A DNA stretch of 64,000 bases from Weissella soli (lineage in GTDB: Bacteria > Bacillota > Bacilli > Lactobacillales > Lactobacillaceae). Below the pieces are notes generated by a model. It searched no databases. It saw only the letters and a list, made by a program, of their open reading frames with translations, and was not told the DNA's origin. Location of the stretch: NCBI RefSeq assembly GCF_001761545.1, contig NZ_CP017326.1, forward strand, positions 248,001 to 312,000, given 5' to 3'. This document shows positions 30,559-41,586 of this stretch, in pieces. Both the position numbers and the translations under genes were made by a program. How positions within the stretch are numbered: the stretch's first letter is position 1; each line of letters begins with the position of its first letter.

Positions 30559-31002
30559 ATGGTTAAGAAACAATTTGCGAATCCGCGTGATTACGCACTC
30601 AAGTTATCAGAATTAATTCAAGGTACTGAAGAAGCTGGTGAAAACGTCGCACCTTTCTTCGAAAAGTTGCGCGATGCCATTGATGCAGATAAGGTCGCTG
30701 AATTGCCAAAGGCTGAATTTGAAGAAATTGCCGCTGAGTTTGACGATGTCGTTGAGTTTTATCAAGCGACGGCTGCCAAAATTACCGCCATGAAGGCACC
30801 CGTACGGTTAATTGGGACCCATGCAAGCTTAGCTAAAACATTTACAGCCTACGCTGCCGCCACTGATATGATGGCGAAGTCATTGGATGTCGCTAATCAA
30901 TCAATCAATATGGCAGATTTTGAACAATCAGAAAATGATCAAGACACGCTCATGGCAGAATTCTTGAAGCATGTTCGCCGTGCAATGAGTTTGGCGGTTT
31001 AA
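30559..31002 (+). CDS. Unknown helical cytoplasmic protein upstream of tex
   Basis: 147 residues, acidic, with no membrane segment or signal peptide, and with residue patterns of a four-helix bundle (long Ala/Glu/Lys/Phe amphipathic stretches about 20-50, 58-85, 90-112, 118-145). CTAGGAG lies before the ATG. It ends three bases before tex and is probably co-transcribed with it. I recognise no family or catalytic residues. Confidence 0.75.
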   Translation: MVKKQFANPRDYALKLSELIQGTEEAGENVAPFFEKLRDAIDADKVAELPKAEFEEIAAEFDDVVEFYQATAAKITAMKAPVRLIGTHASLAKTFTAYAAATDMMAKSLDVANQSINMADFEQSENDQDTLMAEFLKHVRRAMSLAV

Positions 31003-31005
31003 AAC

Positions 31006-33201
31006 ATGACAGAAGCAACACTACCAGAAATCGATATTGTTGCGGCAGTCGCCAAGGAATTGACATTACCGCTTAATAAAGTGCGGGCCACAGCTGAACT
31101 ATTGGCCGATGGTAATACGGTACCCTTTATTTCACGTTATCGTAAAGAAGTCACTGGTAATTTGGATGAAGTCCAAATCCGTGACATTCAAGTAACGACC
31201 AAACGGTTAGATGATCTGCAGGCCCGTAAGCAATCCGTTGCCAAGGCAATTCGTGAACAAAATGCTTGGACAGCGACCATTGCTAAAAATTTGGCGACGG
31301 CCGCCAGTTTGCAAGCCGTTGAAGATATTTATCTGCCGTACAAGCAAAAGCGCCGTACCAAGGCGACCATCGCCAAAGAAGCTGGCTTGATGGGGATGGC
31401 TCAAATCGTCCAAACATTTCCAGCAACGAGTTTAGCCGAAAGTGCAGAAGCTTTCATTAATCCAGCCAAGGGTATCAACACCCTTGAGGACGTCTTAAGT
31501 GGGGTCCACGAAATTTTTGCCGAAGTGATTGGTGAAAATGCTGGGTTGCGCGAGTGGGTTCGTAAATATACATTAGATAACGGCTTATTGGAATCAAAGC
31601 AAAAGCGGGGCGCCGAAGATAAGGATCAACCGCGCGTTTATCAGCTGTACTACGATTTTGCACAACAAATTAAGCGGGTGCGCAATCACCAAGTGTTAGC
31701 GCTGAATCGTGGTGAAAAAGAAAATGTCTTGTCGGTGAATGTCCGGGTTGATGTGGCTGCGATTGAACGTTATTTGAAGTTTCGGTTGGTCGGTTCAAGA
31801 ACCGGTGCAGCCGCTGATGTCCTGACGGCAGCGGCTAACGATGCCTATAAACGATTCATCGCACCAGCCATCGAACGTGAGATTCGTAAGTCATTGACCG
31901 ATGTGGCTGCAACAGATGCCATTAAGGTGTTTGGCAAGAATTTGTACCACTTACTGATGGGGGCACCCTTACGCGGTCGCGTGGTGCTTGGATTTGATCC
32001 AGGTATTCGGACTGGCTCGAAGTTGGCGGTCGTTGATGAAAATGGGCGTTTTCTTGAAAAAGCGGTGATTTACCCGCATAAAGCGGCGAAGTACGATCCC
32101 CAGGGTGCCAAAAAAGTTATTATCGGCCTCGTTAAGAAATATGGTGTTTCATTGGTGGCAATCGGTAACGGGACGGCCTCACGTGAATCACAAACCTTCA
32201 TTGCTGACATCATCAAGACGGACTTACCAGCTTTGCAGTATGTGGTGGTTAATGAATCTGGGGCTTCAGTTTATTCGGCCTCAGATGTGGCGCGAGCGGA
32301 ATTCCCGGATTTGCATGTTGAAGAACGGTCTGCCATTTCCATTGCACGTCGTTTGCAAGATCCAATGGCTGAATTGATTAAAATCGATCCCCAAGCTGTT
32401 GGGGTGGGGCAATATCAACACGATTTGCCAACGAAAGAATTAGACGCTGAATTAAATGCGGTGCTAGAAACAGCCGTTAACCAAGTTGGGGTGAACCTCA
32501 ATACGGCGTCACCACAATTATTGGAGCATATCGCTGGCTTAACCAAGACGACTGCGGCCAATATTGTGACCTATCGTGATGAAAATGGCCCATTCACAAC
32601 CCGAACAGAATTAAAGAAAGTTCCTAAGCTTGGACCGAAAGCCTTTGAGCAAGCAGCCGGCTTCCTCCGTATTCCGGATGGCAAAAATGTTTTGGACAAT
32701 ACAGACATTCACCCCGAGTCATATGGCCTGGCGTCGACGTTGTTAAAGGAGACCGGTAGCCAGCCGGGTCCAAGCAGCGCTAATGTTTTGCAAGCATTGG
32801 CCAATCCGGCTGAAGCTGAACGGTTGCAAGTCGGGTTGCCGACATTAACTGATGTCATTGAATCACTGACCCACCTCGGTCGTGATTTACGTGATGGCAC
32901 AGAAGGGGCGATCTTACGAACAGATGTCCTATCGGTGAAGGATCTCAAGCCTGGGATGCAATTACAGGGTACGGTGCGCAATGTGGTCGATTTTGGTGCG
33001 TTTGTCGACATTGGTGTCCATGAAGATGGGTTAGTGCATATCAAGAATATGGTCAAAACTGATCGCAAAACGCGGCATATTGAAACCGTGAATCCATATA
33101 ACTACGTGGCAGTCGGTGATATTGTCACAGTATGGGTCAAGGAAGTTGACGTACAGCGTGCACGCATTGGCTTGTCAATGGTTCCGATCGTTGCAGATTA
33201 G
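31006..33201 (+). CDS. tex: Tex-like RNA-binding transcription accessory protein
   Basis: 731 residues. The order is N-terminal Tex domain, YqgF/RuvC-like fold (L-G-F-D-P-G-I-R-T-G near 329-338), helix-hairpin-helix repeats (about 500-570: N-Q-V-G-V-N-L-N-T-A-S and L-K-K-V-P-K-L-G), and a C-terminal S1 domain (about 645-715: G-T-V-R-N-V-V-D-F-G-A-F-V-D-I-G-V). Tex binds nucleic acid and RNA polymerase-associated complexes; its exact role in lactic bacteria is not settled. No Cys. Confidence 0.93.
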   Translation: MTEATLPEIDIVAAVAKELTLPLNKVRATAELLADGNTVPFISRYRKEVTGNLDEVQIRDIQVTTKRLDDLQARKQSVAKAIREQNAWTATIAKNLATAASLQAVEDIYLPYKQKRRTKATIAKEAGLMGMAQIVQTFPATSLAESAEAFINPAKGINTLEDVLSGVHEIFAEVIGENAGLREWVRKYTLDNGLLESKQKRGAEDKDQPRVYQLYYDFAQQIKRVRNHQVLALNRGEKENVLSVNVRVDVAAIERYLKFRLVGSRTGAAADVLTAAANDAYKRFIAPAIEREIRKSLTDVAATDAIKVFGKNLYHLLMGAPLRGRVVLGFDPGIRTGSKLAVVDENGRFLEKAVIYPHKAAKYDPQGAKKVIIGLVKKYGVSLVAIGNGTASRESQTFIADIIKTDLPALQYVVVNESGASVYSASDVARAEFPDLHVEERSAISIARRLQDPMAELIKIDPQAVGVGQYQHDLPTKELDAELNAVLETAVNQVGVNLNTASPQLLEHIAGLTKTTAANIVTYRDENGPFTTRTELKKVPKLGPKAFEQAAGFLRIPDGKNVLDNTDIHPESYGLASTLLKETGSQPGPSSANVLQALANPAEAERLQVGLPTLTDVIESLTHLGRDLRDGTEGAILRTDVLSVKDLKPGMQLQGTVRNVVDFGAFVDIGVHEDGLVHIKNMVKTDRKTRHIETVNPYNYVAVGDIVTVWVKEVDVQRARIGLSMVPIVAD

Positions 33202-33207
33202 AGTAGC

Positions 33208-33283
33208 TAGCAGCCTGAGTGGTAACACGCAGCAACTGATGGGTGAGCAGGTCAGGCTGCTATAAAGGTATTTACAAATACCT
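33208..33283 (+). repeat. Two perfect hairpins after tex without a T-tract
   Basis: TAGCAGCCTGA (33208-33218) pairs with 33252-33262 over a 33-base structured loop. AGGTATTT (33266-33273) then pairs with AAATACCT (33276-33283). Neither is followed by T, so this is not an ordinary terminator. A small RNA or processed 3' end is possible. Confidence 0.5.
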
Positions 33284-33328
33284 GAAAGTATTCTATGATT
33301 AACTCGTAAACTAATAAAGCATTCGAAT

Positions 33329-33389
33329 GAGCCTTTCGCTTCAAGTCGACTAGTTGAAATTCTAGTTATTGAATCGGGGGGCTCTTTTT
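33329..33389 (+). promoter_or_regulatory. Long terminator-like leader hairpin before the exported Trp-rich protein
   Basis: GAGCC (33329-33333) and GGCTC (33380-33384) enclose CGCTTCAA/TTGAATCG and GACTAG/CTAGTT with an 8-base loop, and five T follow. It ends 18 bases before the GTG start. Its inner part (CTTCAAG, GACTAG, 8-base loop, CTAGT) matches the element at 12510-12568. Confidence 0.6.
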
Positions 33390-33407
33390 ACTTTTAGGAG
33401 AAACCGG

Positions 33408-33947
33408 GTGAAACATATCTATCAAAAATTGGCGCTGATCTTAGCGACGGTGGTCTTACTATTTGGCGGTAGCATCAGTTCAGCCGCTGCCTTGAGCTAT
33501 CGGAGTTACGGTGGCCGTTCGGCGTATCATTACACGCCAAAAACGACCACCAATAGTACTAACCGTGGGGTCACCAATGGGTACAAAACCAACTCTTCAA
33601 AATATAGTACCAAGACAAAAAATTCAACAGCAACCAAGCGTGGTGTCACGAGTGGTTATAAGACCGTTTCACAAAAAACAATCAAGCGACAAGTGAACAC
33701 CGCGCAGGGTGTCAAAGCGAGTCAGATCAGTAAGAAGACGGCGACCCAACGCAATTACCACTATTACAATGGGTCATACTATTCTAATTCATTTTATCGG
33801 GCGCACTATTATGGGGGTGCTTTCTATCCGTTTGGTGGCATGTGGATGGGCGCTTTCTACCCATACATGGGCTTTGGTAATTTGATGACAACCGTCTGGC
33901 ACATCGCTTGGTGGACGTGGTTTTGGTCTTGGATTTGGCATTTCTAA
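33408..33947 (+). CDS. Exported Tyr/Trp-rich protein with repeated RGVTxGYKT motif
   Basis: 179 residues starting at GTG (TAGGAG seven bases upstream); the frame continues up into the leader hairpin but has no site there. A signal sequence (about 1-33) ends S-A-A-A. A basic Thr/Asn/Lys region repeats R-G-V-T-N/S-G-Y-K-T twice (about 48-56 and 79-87). Then a Tyr/Gly/Phe-rich stretch leads to an extreme tail, VWHIAWWTWFWSWIWHF, with seven Trp in 17 residues. I know no family. The tail could insert in the membrane or bind wall polymers; that is a guess. Confidence 0.65.
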   Translation: MKHIYQKLALILATVVLLFGGSISSAAALSYRSYGGRSAYHYTPKTTTNSTNRGVTNGYKTNSSKYSTKTKNSTATKRGVTSGYKTVSQKTIKRQVNTAQGVKASQISKKTATQRNYHYYNGSYYSNSFYRAHYYGGAFYPFGGMWMGAFYPYMGFGNLMTTVWHIAWWTWFWSWIWHF

Positions 33948-33994
33948 TTGATTCAATTAGAATATTTTGTAACATACAAAGTGGGGACATAAAT

Positions 33995-34291
33995 ATGATT
34001 GGCACCGTTATTATTGCTGTGATTGCCAGCTTGGCAATCGGAATTTGGATTGGCCGCATCCAACATCGCGAGGTTGAGACAGCTTTTGAGCCCACCGCGA
34101 CTGACCATGAACAAGAAATTCGGGTCGCTACTCATGAATTCAAATACGATAGTACCCAAGATGCACCGATCAATATCTTAGAGACGCTCCAAGATATCAT
34201 TGAGAATGAAGGTCAAATCAGTAAGTTGAATTTTGAGCAAGATGGGCAAACGATTCAAATCAATGTTGAGACTGAAGAATTATCTGTTTAA
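33995..34291 (+). CDS. Small membrane-anchored acidic protein
   Basis: 98 residues: one N-terminal membrane segment (about 2-20, ending W-I-G-R-I) and an acidic cytoplasmic or external tail with a predicted strand-turn-strand end (I-S-K-L-N-F-E-Q-D-G-Q-T-I-Q-I-N-V-E). The start at 33995 is taken because GTGGGGA precedes it and it begins the membrane segment. It lies 47 bases after the exported protein with no terminator between them, so the two are probably co-expressed. Family unknown. Confidence 0.65.
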   Translation: MIGTVIIAVIASLAIGIWIGRIQHREVETAFEPTATDHEQEIRVATHEFKYDSTQDAPINILETLQDIIENEGQISKLNFEQDGQTIQINVETEELSV

Positions 34292-34299
34292 ATGAAATT

Positions 34300-34334
34300 A
34301 AAACGCAACCGTAAACAGTCTGTTGCGTTTTTTT
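34300..34334 (+). terminator. Terminator after the small membrane protein
   Basis: AAAACGCAAC pairs with GTTGCGTTTT, followed by T. Confidence 0.9.
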
Positions 34335-34449
34335 GTTTTTTTATACCGATAGTTTGCGTATAATGAATAATTAGAGTCATCGAAAATCATGATCCGATGA
34401 CAGAGGATGGCATTCGTGGCATTCTTAAAAGAAAGGTAGGACTCGATAA

Positions 34450-35553
34450 TTGGCACAACCCATTATTGAATTTAAGCAGGTGGCGAAGCACTATGATGAT
34501 AACATCGTGCTTAAGTCTGTTGATTTGGAGATCGAAGCAGGTAAATTTTATACATTGCTTGGACCTTCTGGTTCTGGAAAGACCACCATTTTGCGTTTAA
34601 TCGCTGGTTTCTTGGATGCAACTTCAGGTGATATTTTGTTTGAAGGTAAGCGGATCAATGACGTACCAGCAGAACAACGTCAAGTGAACACAGTCTTCCA
34701 AAATTATGCACTATTCCCAAACATGAACGTGTTTGAAAATGTGGCGTTTGGTATGCGCCTCAAGGGTAAATCAAATTCTGAAATCAAAACCAAGGTTTCA
34801 GAAATGCTTGAATTAGTAAAGTTGGCTGGTTACGAAAACCGTGAAATCAGTGAACTGTCTGGTGGTCAACAACAACGTGTGGCCATTGCCCGCGCTTTGG
34901 CCAATGAACCTAAAGTGCTGCTCCTCGATGAACCATTGTCAGCCTTGGATTACAAGTTACGTAAGGAAATGCAATATGAATTACGTGATATTCAGCAACG
35001 GCTAGGCATCACGTTCATCTTTGTCACCCATGACCAAGAAGAAGCATTGGCGATGTCTGATTGGATTTTTGTCACCAATGATGGTGAGATCGTGCAAAAT
35101 GGGTCACCCGTGGACATTTACGATGAACCAATTAACCGTTTTGTCGCTGACTTTATTGGTGAATCAAATATTTTACCCGGCATCATGGTTGAAGACTTTT
35201 TGGTGCGTTTTAATGGTAAAGAGTTTGAAAATATTGACGGTGGTATGAAGCCCAACGAACAAGTTGAGGTTGTTTTGCGACCAGAAGATTTAGATTTGGT
35301 ACCGGCAGCCGAGGGCAAGATTATCGTCACCATTGACGATTTATCATTCCGGGGCGATTATTATGAAATTACCGCTTTTGACGATGATCAAAACGAATGG
35401 CAAATTCAAGCGACTAATCCGGTGGAAATTGGGGCACGCCTTGGTGTAACCTTCGACCCAGAAGACATTCATATCATGCGGCTCAACGAATCGGAAGAAG
35501 CCTTTGACGCACGTTTGGAAAAGTATGAAGGGGAGAATGATGACGAAAGCTAA
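34450..35553 (+). CDS. potA: Spermidine/putrescine ABC transporter ATPase
   Basis: 367 residues starting at TTG with AGGTAGG upstream. Walker [10 protein letters not shown] is near 36-44, the signature LSGGQQQR near 137, Walker [12 protein letters not shown] near 157, and H-D-Q-E-E-A near 197. A C-terminal TOBE/OB domain (about 240-345) places it with PotA. The rare TTG start suggests modest translation. It overlaps potB by 14 bases and begins a four-gene polyamine uptake operon. Confidence 0.92.
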   Translation: MAQPIIEFKQVAKHYDDNIVLKSVDLEIEAGKFYTLLGPSGSGKTTILRLIAGFLDATSGDILFEGKRINDVPAEQRQVNTVFQNYALFPNMNVFENVAFGMRLKGKSNSEIKTKVSEMLELVKLAGYENREISELSGGQQQRVAIARALANEPKVLLLDEPLSALDYKLRKEMQYELRDIQQRLGITFIFVTHDQEEALAMSDWIFVTNDGEIVQNGSPVDIYDEPINRFVADFIGESNILPGIMVEDFLVRFNGKEFENIDGGMKPNEQVEVVLRPEDLDLVPAAEGKIIVTIDDLSFRGDYYEITAFDDDQNEWQIQATNPVEIGARLGVTFDPEDIHIMRLNESEEAFDARLEKYEGENDDES

Positions 35554-36352
35554 TCGAACAGTTAGTTACATGGTGCCGTACATCTTGTGGCTAGGTTTGT
35601 TCGTGGTGTTACCCGTGGTGCTCTTGCTGTATCAATCCGTTCAAGATTTGAATCACAACTTCACCTTGGATAACTACGTTGAATTCTTTAGCTCTGGCAC
35701 CTACCTCCGCATGACATTTAACTCGGTGTTCTATGCATTTTTGGTTACATTGGTGACGTTAATTATTAGCTACCCGATGGCTTATTTTTTGAGTAAGTTG
35801 AAGAACCGCCAATTTTGGTTGTTGTTGGTGATCTTACCAACTTGGGTCAATCTTTTGTTAAAAGCCTATGCCTTTATTGGGCTATTTTCAAAAACCGGTA
35901 CAGTCAATGACTTTACGACCTTTTTGGGTCTCGGTCAGCACCAGTTATTGTTTACAGATACCAGTTTTATGATTGTCGCCGCCTACATTCAAATCCCGTT
36001 TATGATTATGCCAATTTTTAATAGTTTGATTGAACTTGATCCAAGCTTGACGAATGCCGCGCGTGATTTGGGGGCAACGGCTTTTCAAACTTTGACCAAG
36101 GTCATCATTCCTTTGACCATGAGTGGGGTCAAGGCCGGCGTGCAAGCCGTCTTTATTCCAACCCTATCCTTGTTCATGATTACTCGTTTGATTGGTGGTA
36201 ATCGTGTGATTACATTGGGTACGGCGATTGAAGAACATTTCTTGGTTACGCAAAACTGGGGGATGGGCTCAACCATTGGAGTCGTTTTGATCATCGCGAT
36301 GGCAGCAACCATGTTTGTTACGCGTGATCGCAAGCATAAGGGAGGACGTTAA
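35540..36352 (+). CDS. potB: Spermidine/putrescine ABC transporter permease PotB
   Basis: 270 residues, six membrane segments, and an EAA loop near 175-195 (A-A-R-D-L-G-A-T...I-I-P-L-T). GGGGAG precedes the ATG, which lies inside the end of potA; an ATG one codon earlier is also possible. PotB and PotC form the channel. Confidence 0.9.
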   Translation: MTKANRTVSYMVPYILWLGLFVVLPVVLLLYQSVQDLNHNFTLDNYVEFFSSGTYLRMTFNSVFYAFLVTLVTLIISYPMAYFLSKLKNRQFWLLLVILPTWVNLLLKAYAFIGLFSKTGTVNDFTTFLGLGQHQLLFTDTSFMIVAAYIQIPFMIMPIFNSLIELDPSLTNAARDLGATAFQTLTKVIIPLTMSGVKAGVQAVFIPTLSLFMITRLIGGNRVITLGTAIEEHFLVTQNWGMGSTIGVVLIIAMAATMFVTRDRKHKGGR

Positions 36353-36353
36353 G

Positions 36354-37178
36354 ATGACACAATCTAAGTCGAAGCTTGGGACTGTGTACCTCGTGATTGT
36401 TTTTATCCTGATGTACTTACCGATCTTCTACCTCATTTTATTTGCCTTTAATAAGGGCGATTATATGTCTCAATTTACTGGTTTTTCATTGCAACACTTC
36501 CGGGACATGTTTAGTGATGCCCGGCTCATGAGTATCTTGGTGAATACGTTCATCATCGCCTTGCTGTCCTCGTTGATTGCAACGTTGATTGGGACGTTTG
36601 GTGCCCTGGGTATTTACGGGGTCCGGTCTGTCGGCATGCGCAATATGATTTTATCGCTCAACAACGTCTTGATGGTGTCACCCGATGTGATTATCGGTGC
36701 TTCTTTCTTGATCCTGTTCACGATGGCCGGTCTTAGTTTAGGCTTTGGGTCTGTTCTGTTGAGTCACATTGCCTTTTCAATTCCAATTGTTGTGTTGATG
36801 GTGTTGCCACGCCTGAAGGAAATGAATCCAGCCTTGATTGATGCTGCCCGTGATTTAGGGGCTAGTACAGGCCAAGTGCTAAGTAAAGTCGTCTTGCCAT
36901 TTGCCTGGCCCGGTATTTTAGCTGGTTTCTTCATGGCGATCACGTATTCTTTGGATGATTTTGCAGTCACCTTTTTCGTGACTGGTAATGGTTTTTCAAC
37001 CTTATCAGTGGAGATTTACTCGCGGGCGCGGCAAGGGATTGATTTATCAATTAACGCCTTGTCAGCTTTGATGTTCTTGGTTTCATTAATCTTAGTGGTC
37101 ATTTATTACTTTATTACCAATCGTGGTAATGCGACGCATGCTCGTAAAAATGTGACTAGAATGGTGGTGCCACGATGA
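36354..37178 (+). CDS. potC: Spermidine/putrescine ABC transporter permease PotC
   Basis: 274 residues, six membrane segments, and an EAA loop near 165-185 (A-A-R-D-L-G-A-S...V-L-P-F-A). GGGAGG precedes the ATG, one base after potB. The longer frame upstream is just overlap with potB. Its TGA overlaps the potD start (ATGA). Confidence 0.9.
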   Translation: MTQSKSKLGTVYLVIVFILMYLPIFYLILFAFNKGDYMSQFTGFSLQHFRDMFSDARLMSILVNTFIIALLSSLIATLIGTFGALGIYGVRSVGMRNMILSLNNVLMVSPDVIIGASFLILFTMAGLSLGFGSVLLSHIAFSIPIVVLMVLPRLKEMNPALIDAARDLGASTGQVLSKVVLPFAWPGILAGFFMAITYSLDDFAVTFFVTGNGFSTLSVEIYSRARQGIDLSINALSALMFLVSLILVVIYYFITNRGNATHARKNVTRMVVPR

Positions 37179-38266
37179 AACGATTAGTGTGGTTAACAGG
37201 AATTATTCTGGCAACTGTTGCGTTGCTTTTTGGGGTTAACGTGATTCTAAATAAAGCCCAAGAACCAGCCAAGGCCAGCAAAGCGGGTAATTCAACTTTG
37301 ACAATCTATAACTGGGGTGATTATATCGATCCAAGTTTGATTCAGAAGTTTGAAAAGCAGACTGGGTATCGCGTCAATTATGAAACATTTGATTCGAACG
37401 AGGCGATGATCACTAAGATCAAGCAAGGTGGCACCAACTATGATTTGACAGTGCCGTCAGATTATATGATTGCTAAGATGAAAGAAGAGCATTTGTTGGT
37501 CCCTTTGGATAAGTCGAAACTGACCAACTACAAGTACTATGACAAGCGTTTCTTGAATCAATCATTTGATAAAGGTAATAAGTACTCACTGCCTTACTTC
37601 TGGGGGACGCTCGGAATTGTCTATAATGACAAGTACGTGAAAGCCTCTGAAGTGCAAACTTGGAATGATCTATGGGATGCCAAATGGAAAAACTCAATCA
37701 TGTTATTAGATTCATCACGTGACATGATGGGGATGGCGTTGGCATCAAATGATGATTCAGTCAATGCCACTGATACAGCCACGCTGGCAGCGGCTAAAGG
37801 TAAATTGGACGCATTAATGCCTAACGTGAAGGCCATTGTGGCGGATGAAATCAAGATGTACATGGTGCAAGATGAGGCAAAAATTGCGGTTGATTACTCT
37901 GGTGAAGCAGCCACGATGATTGATGAAGATTCACATTTGCATTATGTTGTGCCTAAAGGCAATGGTAATATCTGGTTTGATAATATTGTGATGCCAAAGA
38001 CGGTCAAGAATAAGAAGGCTGCGTATGCCTTTTTGAATTTCATTTCTGAGCCTAAGAATGCTGCGCAAAATGCGGAGTATGTTGGGTATGCAACGCCCAA
38101 CAAGGCGGCCTTTGCGTTACTGCCAAAGGCATTGCGCAATGACAAGCAATGGTATCCAAGTAATCAACAAGTTTCAAAGTTGACAGTTTATCAGAATCTC
38201 AGTCCGACATTGACGCAAACGTACAATGATCTGTTCTTAGAGTTCAAGATGTCGACAAAGCATTAA
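37175..38266 (+). CDS. potD: Spermidine/putrescine-binding protein PotD, membrane-anchored, no lipobox
   Basis: 363 residues. The first 28 residues are one hydrophobic segment with no lipobox Cys and no clear cleavage motif, so I infer an uncleaved N-terminal anchor. The mature part starts T-L-T-I-Y-N-W-G-D-Y-I-D-P, the PotD/PotF signature. The polyamine-binding W and D residues of the family appear plausible in S-L-P-Y-F-W-G-T and V-D-Y-S-G-E. Most Gram-positive PotD proteins are lipoproteins, so the anchoring mode is unusual. Confidence 0.9.
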   Translation: MKRLVWLTGIILATVALLFGVNVILNKAQEPAKASKAGNSTLTIYNWGDYIDPSLIQKFEKQTGYRVNYETFDSNEAMITKIKQGGTNYDLTVPSDYMIAKMKEEHLLVPLDKSKLTNYKYYDKRFLNQSFDKGNKYSLPYFWGTLGIVYNDKYVKASEVQTWNDLWDAKWKNSIMLLDSSRDMMGMALASNDDSVNATDTATLAAAKGKLDALMPNVKAIVADEIKMYMVQDEAKIAVDYSGEAATMIDEDSHLHYVVPKGNGNIWFDNIVMPKTVKNKKAAYAFLNFISEPKNAAQNAEYVGYATPNKAAFALLPKALRNDKQWYPSNQQVSKLTVYQNLSPTLTQTYNDLFLEFKMSTKH

Positions 38267-38280
38267 CCTTTAAGTAAAAC

Positions 38281-38319
38281 AAAGTGGTCAGGACATCATG
38301 ATGTGCTGACCACTTTTTT
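38281..38319 (+). terminator. Terminator of potABCD
   Basis: AAAGTGGTCAG pairs with CTGACCACTTT, followed by T. Confidence 0.9.
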
Positions 38320-38360
38320 AGCAGGACGCTGAGGCTTAAGGTTTTTCCACCAAGATTCGG

Positions 38361-38366
38361 TATAAT
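38361..38366 (+). promoter_or_regulatory. -10 element for the cyclophilin gene
   Basis: A perfect TATAAT 31 bases before the ATG; no good -35 is seen. Confidence 0.45.
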
Positions 38367-38396
38367 AGAAGGTATTGAAAAAGCTAGGAGTGACTC

Positions 38397-39239
38397 ATGA
38401 AGAAAGATAATGGACTATTTATTGGTCTCGGCGCCCTTGTTTTGGTCGTCGGATTGATCGCAGCTGCCCTATTGACGACCTCGTCAAATGACGCAGCCAC
38501 AACCTCATCAAGTTCGTCAGCAGAATCGACAACTTCAACGCGGCAAACGGAAAGTAAGGCCAAGTTGGACAAGGAGCCGTTGCCACAACTTTCGACAACG
38601 GTGGCTGATGATGAATCTGAGGTCATTTTGCATACGACGGCCGGCGATGTCACGATTAAGTTGTTTAACACCTACGCCCCTTTAGCTGTTAAGAATTTTA
38701 TTGTTCATGCTAAGGCGGGGTACTATGACAATACGACTTTCCATCGTGTCGTCAAGGATTTCATGATACAAGGTGGGGATCCACAGTCAGCCAAGAATCC
38801 AGATGCTGACACAGTTGGTTCAGGTGGTAAGTCAATTTATGCACCGGGTCAATCAAACGCTGATAAGTCAATTGACTCAGGTACTGGTTTCAAGAATGAA
38901 ATTAGCTATAGTTTGTATAATATTCGCGGTTCATTGGCCATGGCTAATGCCGGGACTGATACAAATGGCTCACAATTCTTTATTAACCAGAATAGTGATG
39001 ACGTACAATCACAAATTAGTAAGAAAGTTTATCCATCAAAAATTTATACGATCTACAAGCAGGGTGGTAACCCAAGCCTTGATGGTAGTTACACGGTCTT
39101 TGGCCAAGTGATTAAGGGCATGACTGTCGTTGATAAGATCGCATCGGCAAAGGTGAAAACAAATGCCAGTGGCGAAAAGTCAAAACCAACGTCACCAGTA
39201 AAGGTTACCTCAATTACAGTCGTCAAAGAAGCGGAATAA
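38397..39239 (+). CDS. Membrane-anchored cyclophilin-type peptidyl-prolyl isomerase
   Basis: 280 residues: a membrane anchor (about 7-27), a Ser/Thr-rich linker (about 28-60), then a cyclophilin domain. The domain shows F-H-R-V-V-K-D-F-M-I-Q-G-G-D-P near 116-130 and S-L-A-M-A-N...T-N-G-S-Q-F-F-I near 179-198, the active-site and cyclosporin-site residues. It would assist folding of exported proteins at the membrane surface. Such extracellular isomerases are often lipoproteins; this one has no Cys. CTAGGAG precedes the ATG. Confidence 0.9.
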   Translation: MKKDNGLFIGLGALVLVVGLIAAALLTTSSNDAATTSSSSSAESTTSTRQTESKAKLDKEPLPQLSTTVADDESEVILHTTAGDVTIKLFNTYAPLAVKNFIVHAKAGYYDNTTFHRVVKDFMIQGGDPQSAKNPDADTVGSGGKSIYAPGQSNADKSIDSGTGFKNEISYSLYNIRGSLAMANAGTDTNGSQFFINQNSDDVQSQISKKVYPSKIYTIYKQGGNPSLDGSYTVFGQVIKGMTVVDKIASAKVKTNASGEKSKPTSPVKVTSITVVKEAE

Positions 39240-39249
39240 TGTCTGTGAC

Positions 39250-39283
39250 ACAGCAAATTCAGAAAATGAATTTGCTGTTTTTT
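39250..39283 (+). terminator. Terminator of the cyclophilin gene
   Basis: ACAGCAAATTC pairs with GAATTTGCTGT, followed by T. Confidence 0.9.
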
Positions 39284-39324
39284 ATTGCATTTTTAAGTCA
39301 GTATGCTAATATTATATATGTAGC

Positions 39325-39351
39325 TTAGCACTTGATATTAGTGAGTGCTAA
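39325..39351 (+). promoter_or_regulatory. CIRCE operator (HrcA site) of groESL
   Basis: TTAGCACTT-N9-GAGTGCTAA, one mismatch from the canonical inverted repeat, 30 bases before groES. It implies heat-shock control by HrcA. Confidence 0.95.
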
Positions 39352-39380
39352 TAAAATCTTATTGTTTGGAGGATTGCATA

Positions 39381-39659
39381 ATGTTGAAGCCTTTAGGAGA
39401 TCGAGTAGTGATCAAGGTTCAAGAAGCGGAAGAGCAAGTAGTTGGGGGTATCGTCTTAGCTTCAAATGCGCAAGAAAAGTCAGTTGAAGGTACAGTGGTT
39501 GCCGTTTCAACACAAACAATTGGTGATTTCAATGCACCAACTGCTGTTAAGGAAGGCGACAAGATTGTTTTCGACAAGTTTGCCGGGAGCGCAGTGAAGA
39601 TTGATGGTGAAGACTACCTGGTTCTGCATGAAAAGGACATCATTGGTGTACTTGCCTAA
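39381..39659 (+). CDS. groES: Co-chaperonin GroES
   Basis: 92 residues beginning M-L-K-P-L-G-D-R-V. The mobile loop (about 16-32) contains V-V-G-G-I-V-L, and the C-terminus is the usual [18 protein letters not shown] lies before the ATG at 39381. The upstream frame extension has two Cys and runs into CIRCE, so it is not coding. Confidence 0.97.
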   Translation: MLKPLGDRVVIKVQEAEEQVVGGIVLASNAQEKSVEGTVVAVSTQTIGDFNAPTAVKEGDKIVFDKFAGSAVKIDGEDYLVLHEKDIIGVLA

Positions 39660-39700
39660 AACGTTGAATATAAATAAATAATTAATTAATCGAGGTGTAA

Positions 39701-41326
<1,626 letters not shown>

Positions 41327-41342
41327 GCAAACGATAATTGAT

Positions 41343-41380
41343 AGACGTGTTCGTCGTTAATCGACGGAGACGTCTTTTAT
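41343..41380 (+). terminator. Terminator of groESL
   Basis: AGACGT/ACGTCT enclosing CGTCG/CGACG, followed by TTTTATTATT. Confidence 0.8.
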
Positions 41381-41533
41381 TATTTAGCCGTTTTTCGGGT
41401 CAATGCCGATTGATTTAAAGTCAGTCGTATGATTAAAAAATGGCTAGACTCTTGCTATCAAACGGTTTAGCCACCTTTGAACAAAAAATTCAAAACAAAT
41501 TTCAACTTCGTACTAGCTTTTATGAATTGTAGG

Positions 41534-41542
41534 TGTTATACT
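41534..41542 (+). promoter_or_regulatory. Extended -10 promoter of the cold-shock gene
   Basis: TGTTATACT, 105 bases before the ATG; -35 weak. The transcript would have an about 97-base leader. Confidence 0.6.
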
Positions 41543-41586
41543 AAAAACAAGTTAAAAAGAGTTTTGTTTTAATGTTTTAGAGATGT

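Noticed and set aside
39345-39380. 12-codon extension of GroES
   Set aside because: It begins inside CIRCE and has two Cys; the GGAGG-preceded ATG at 39381 gives the canonical protein.
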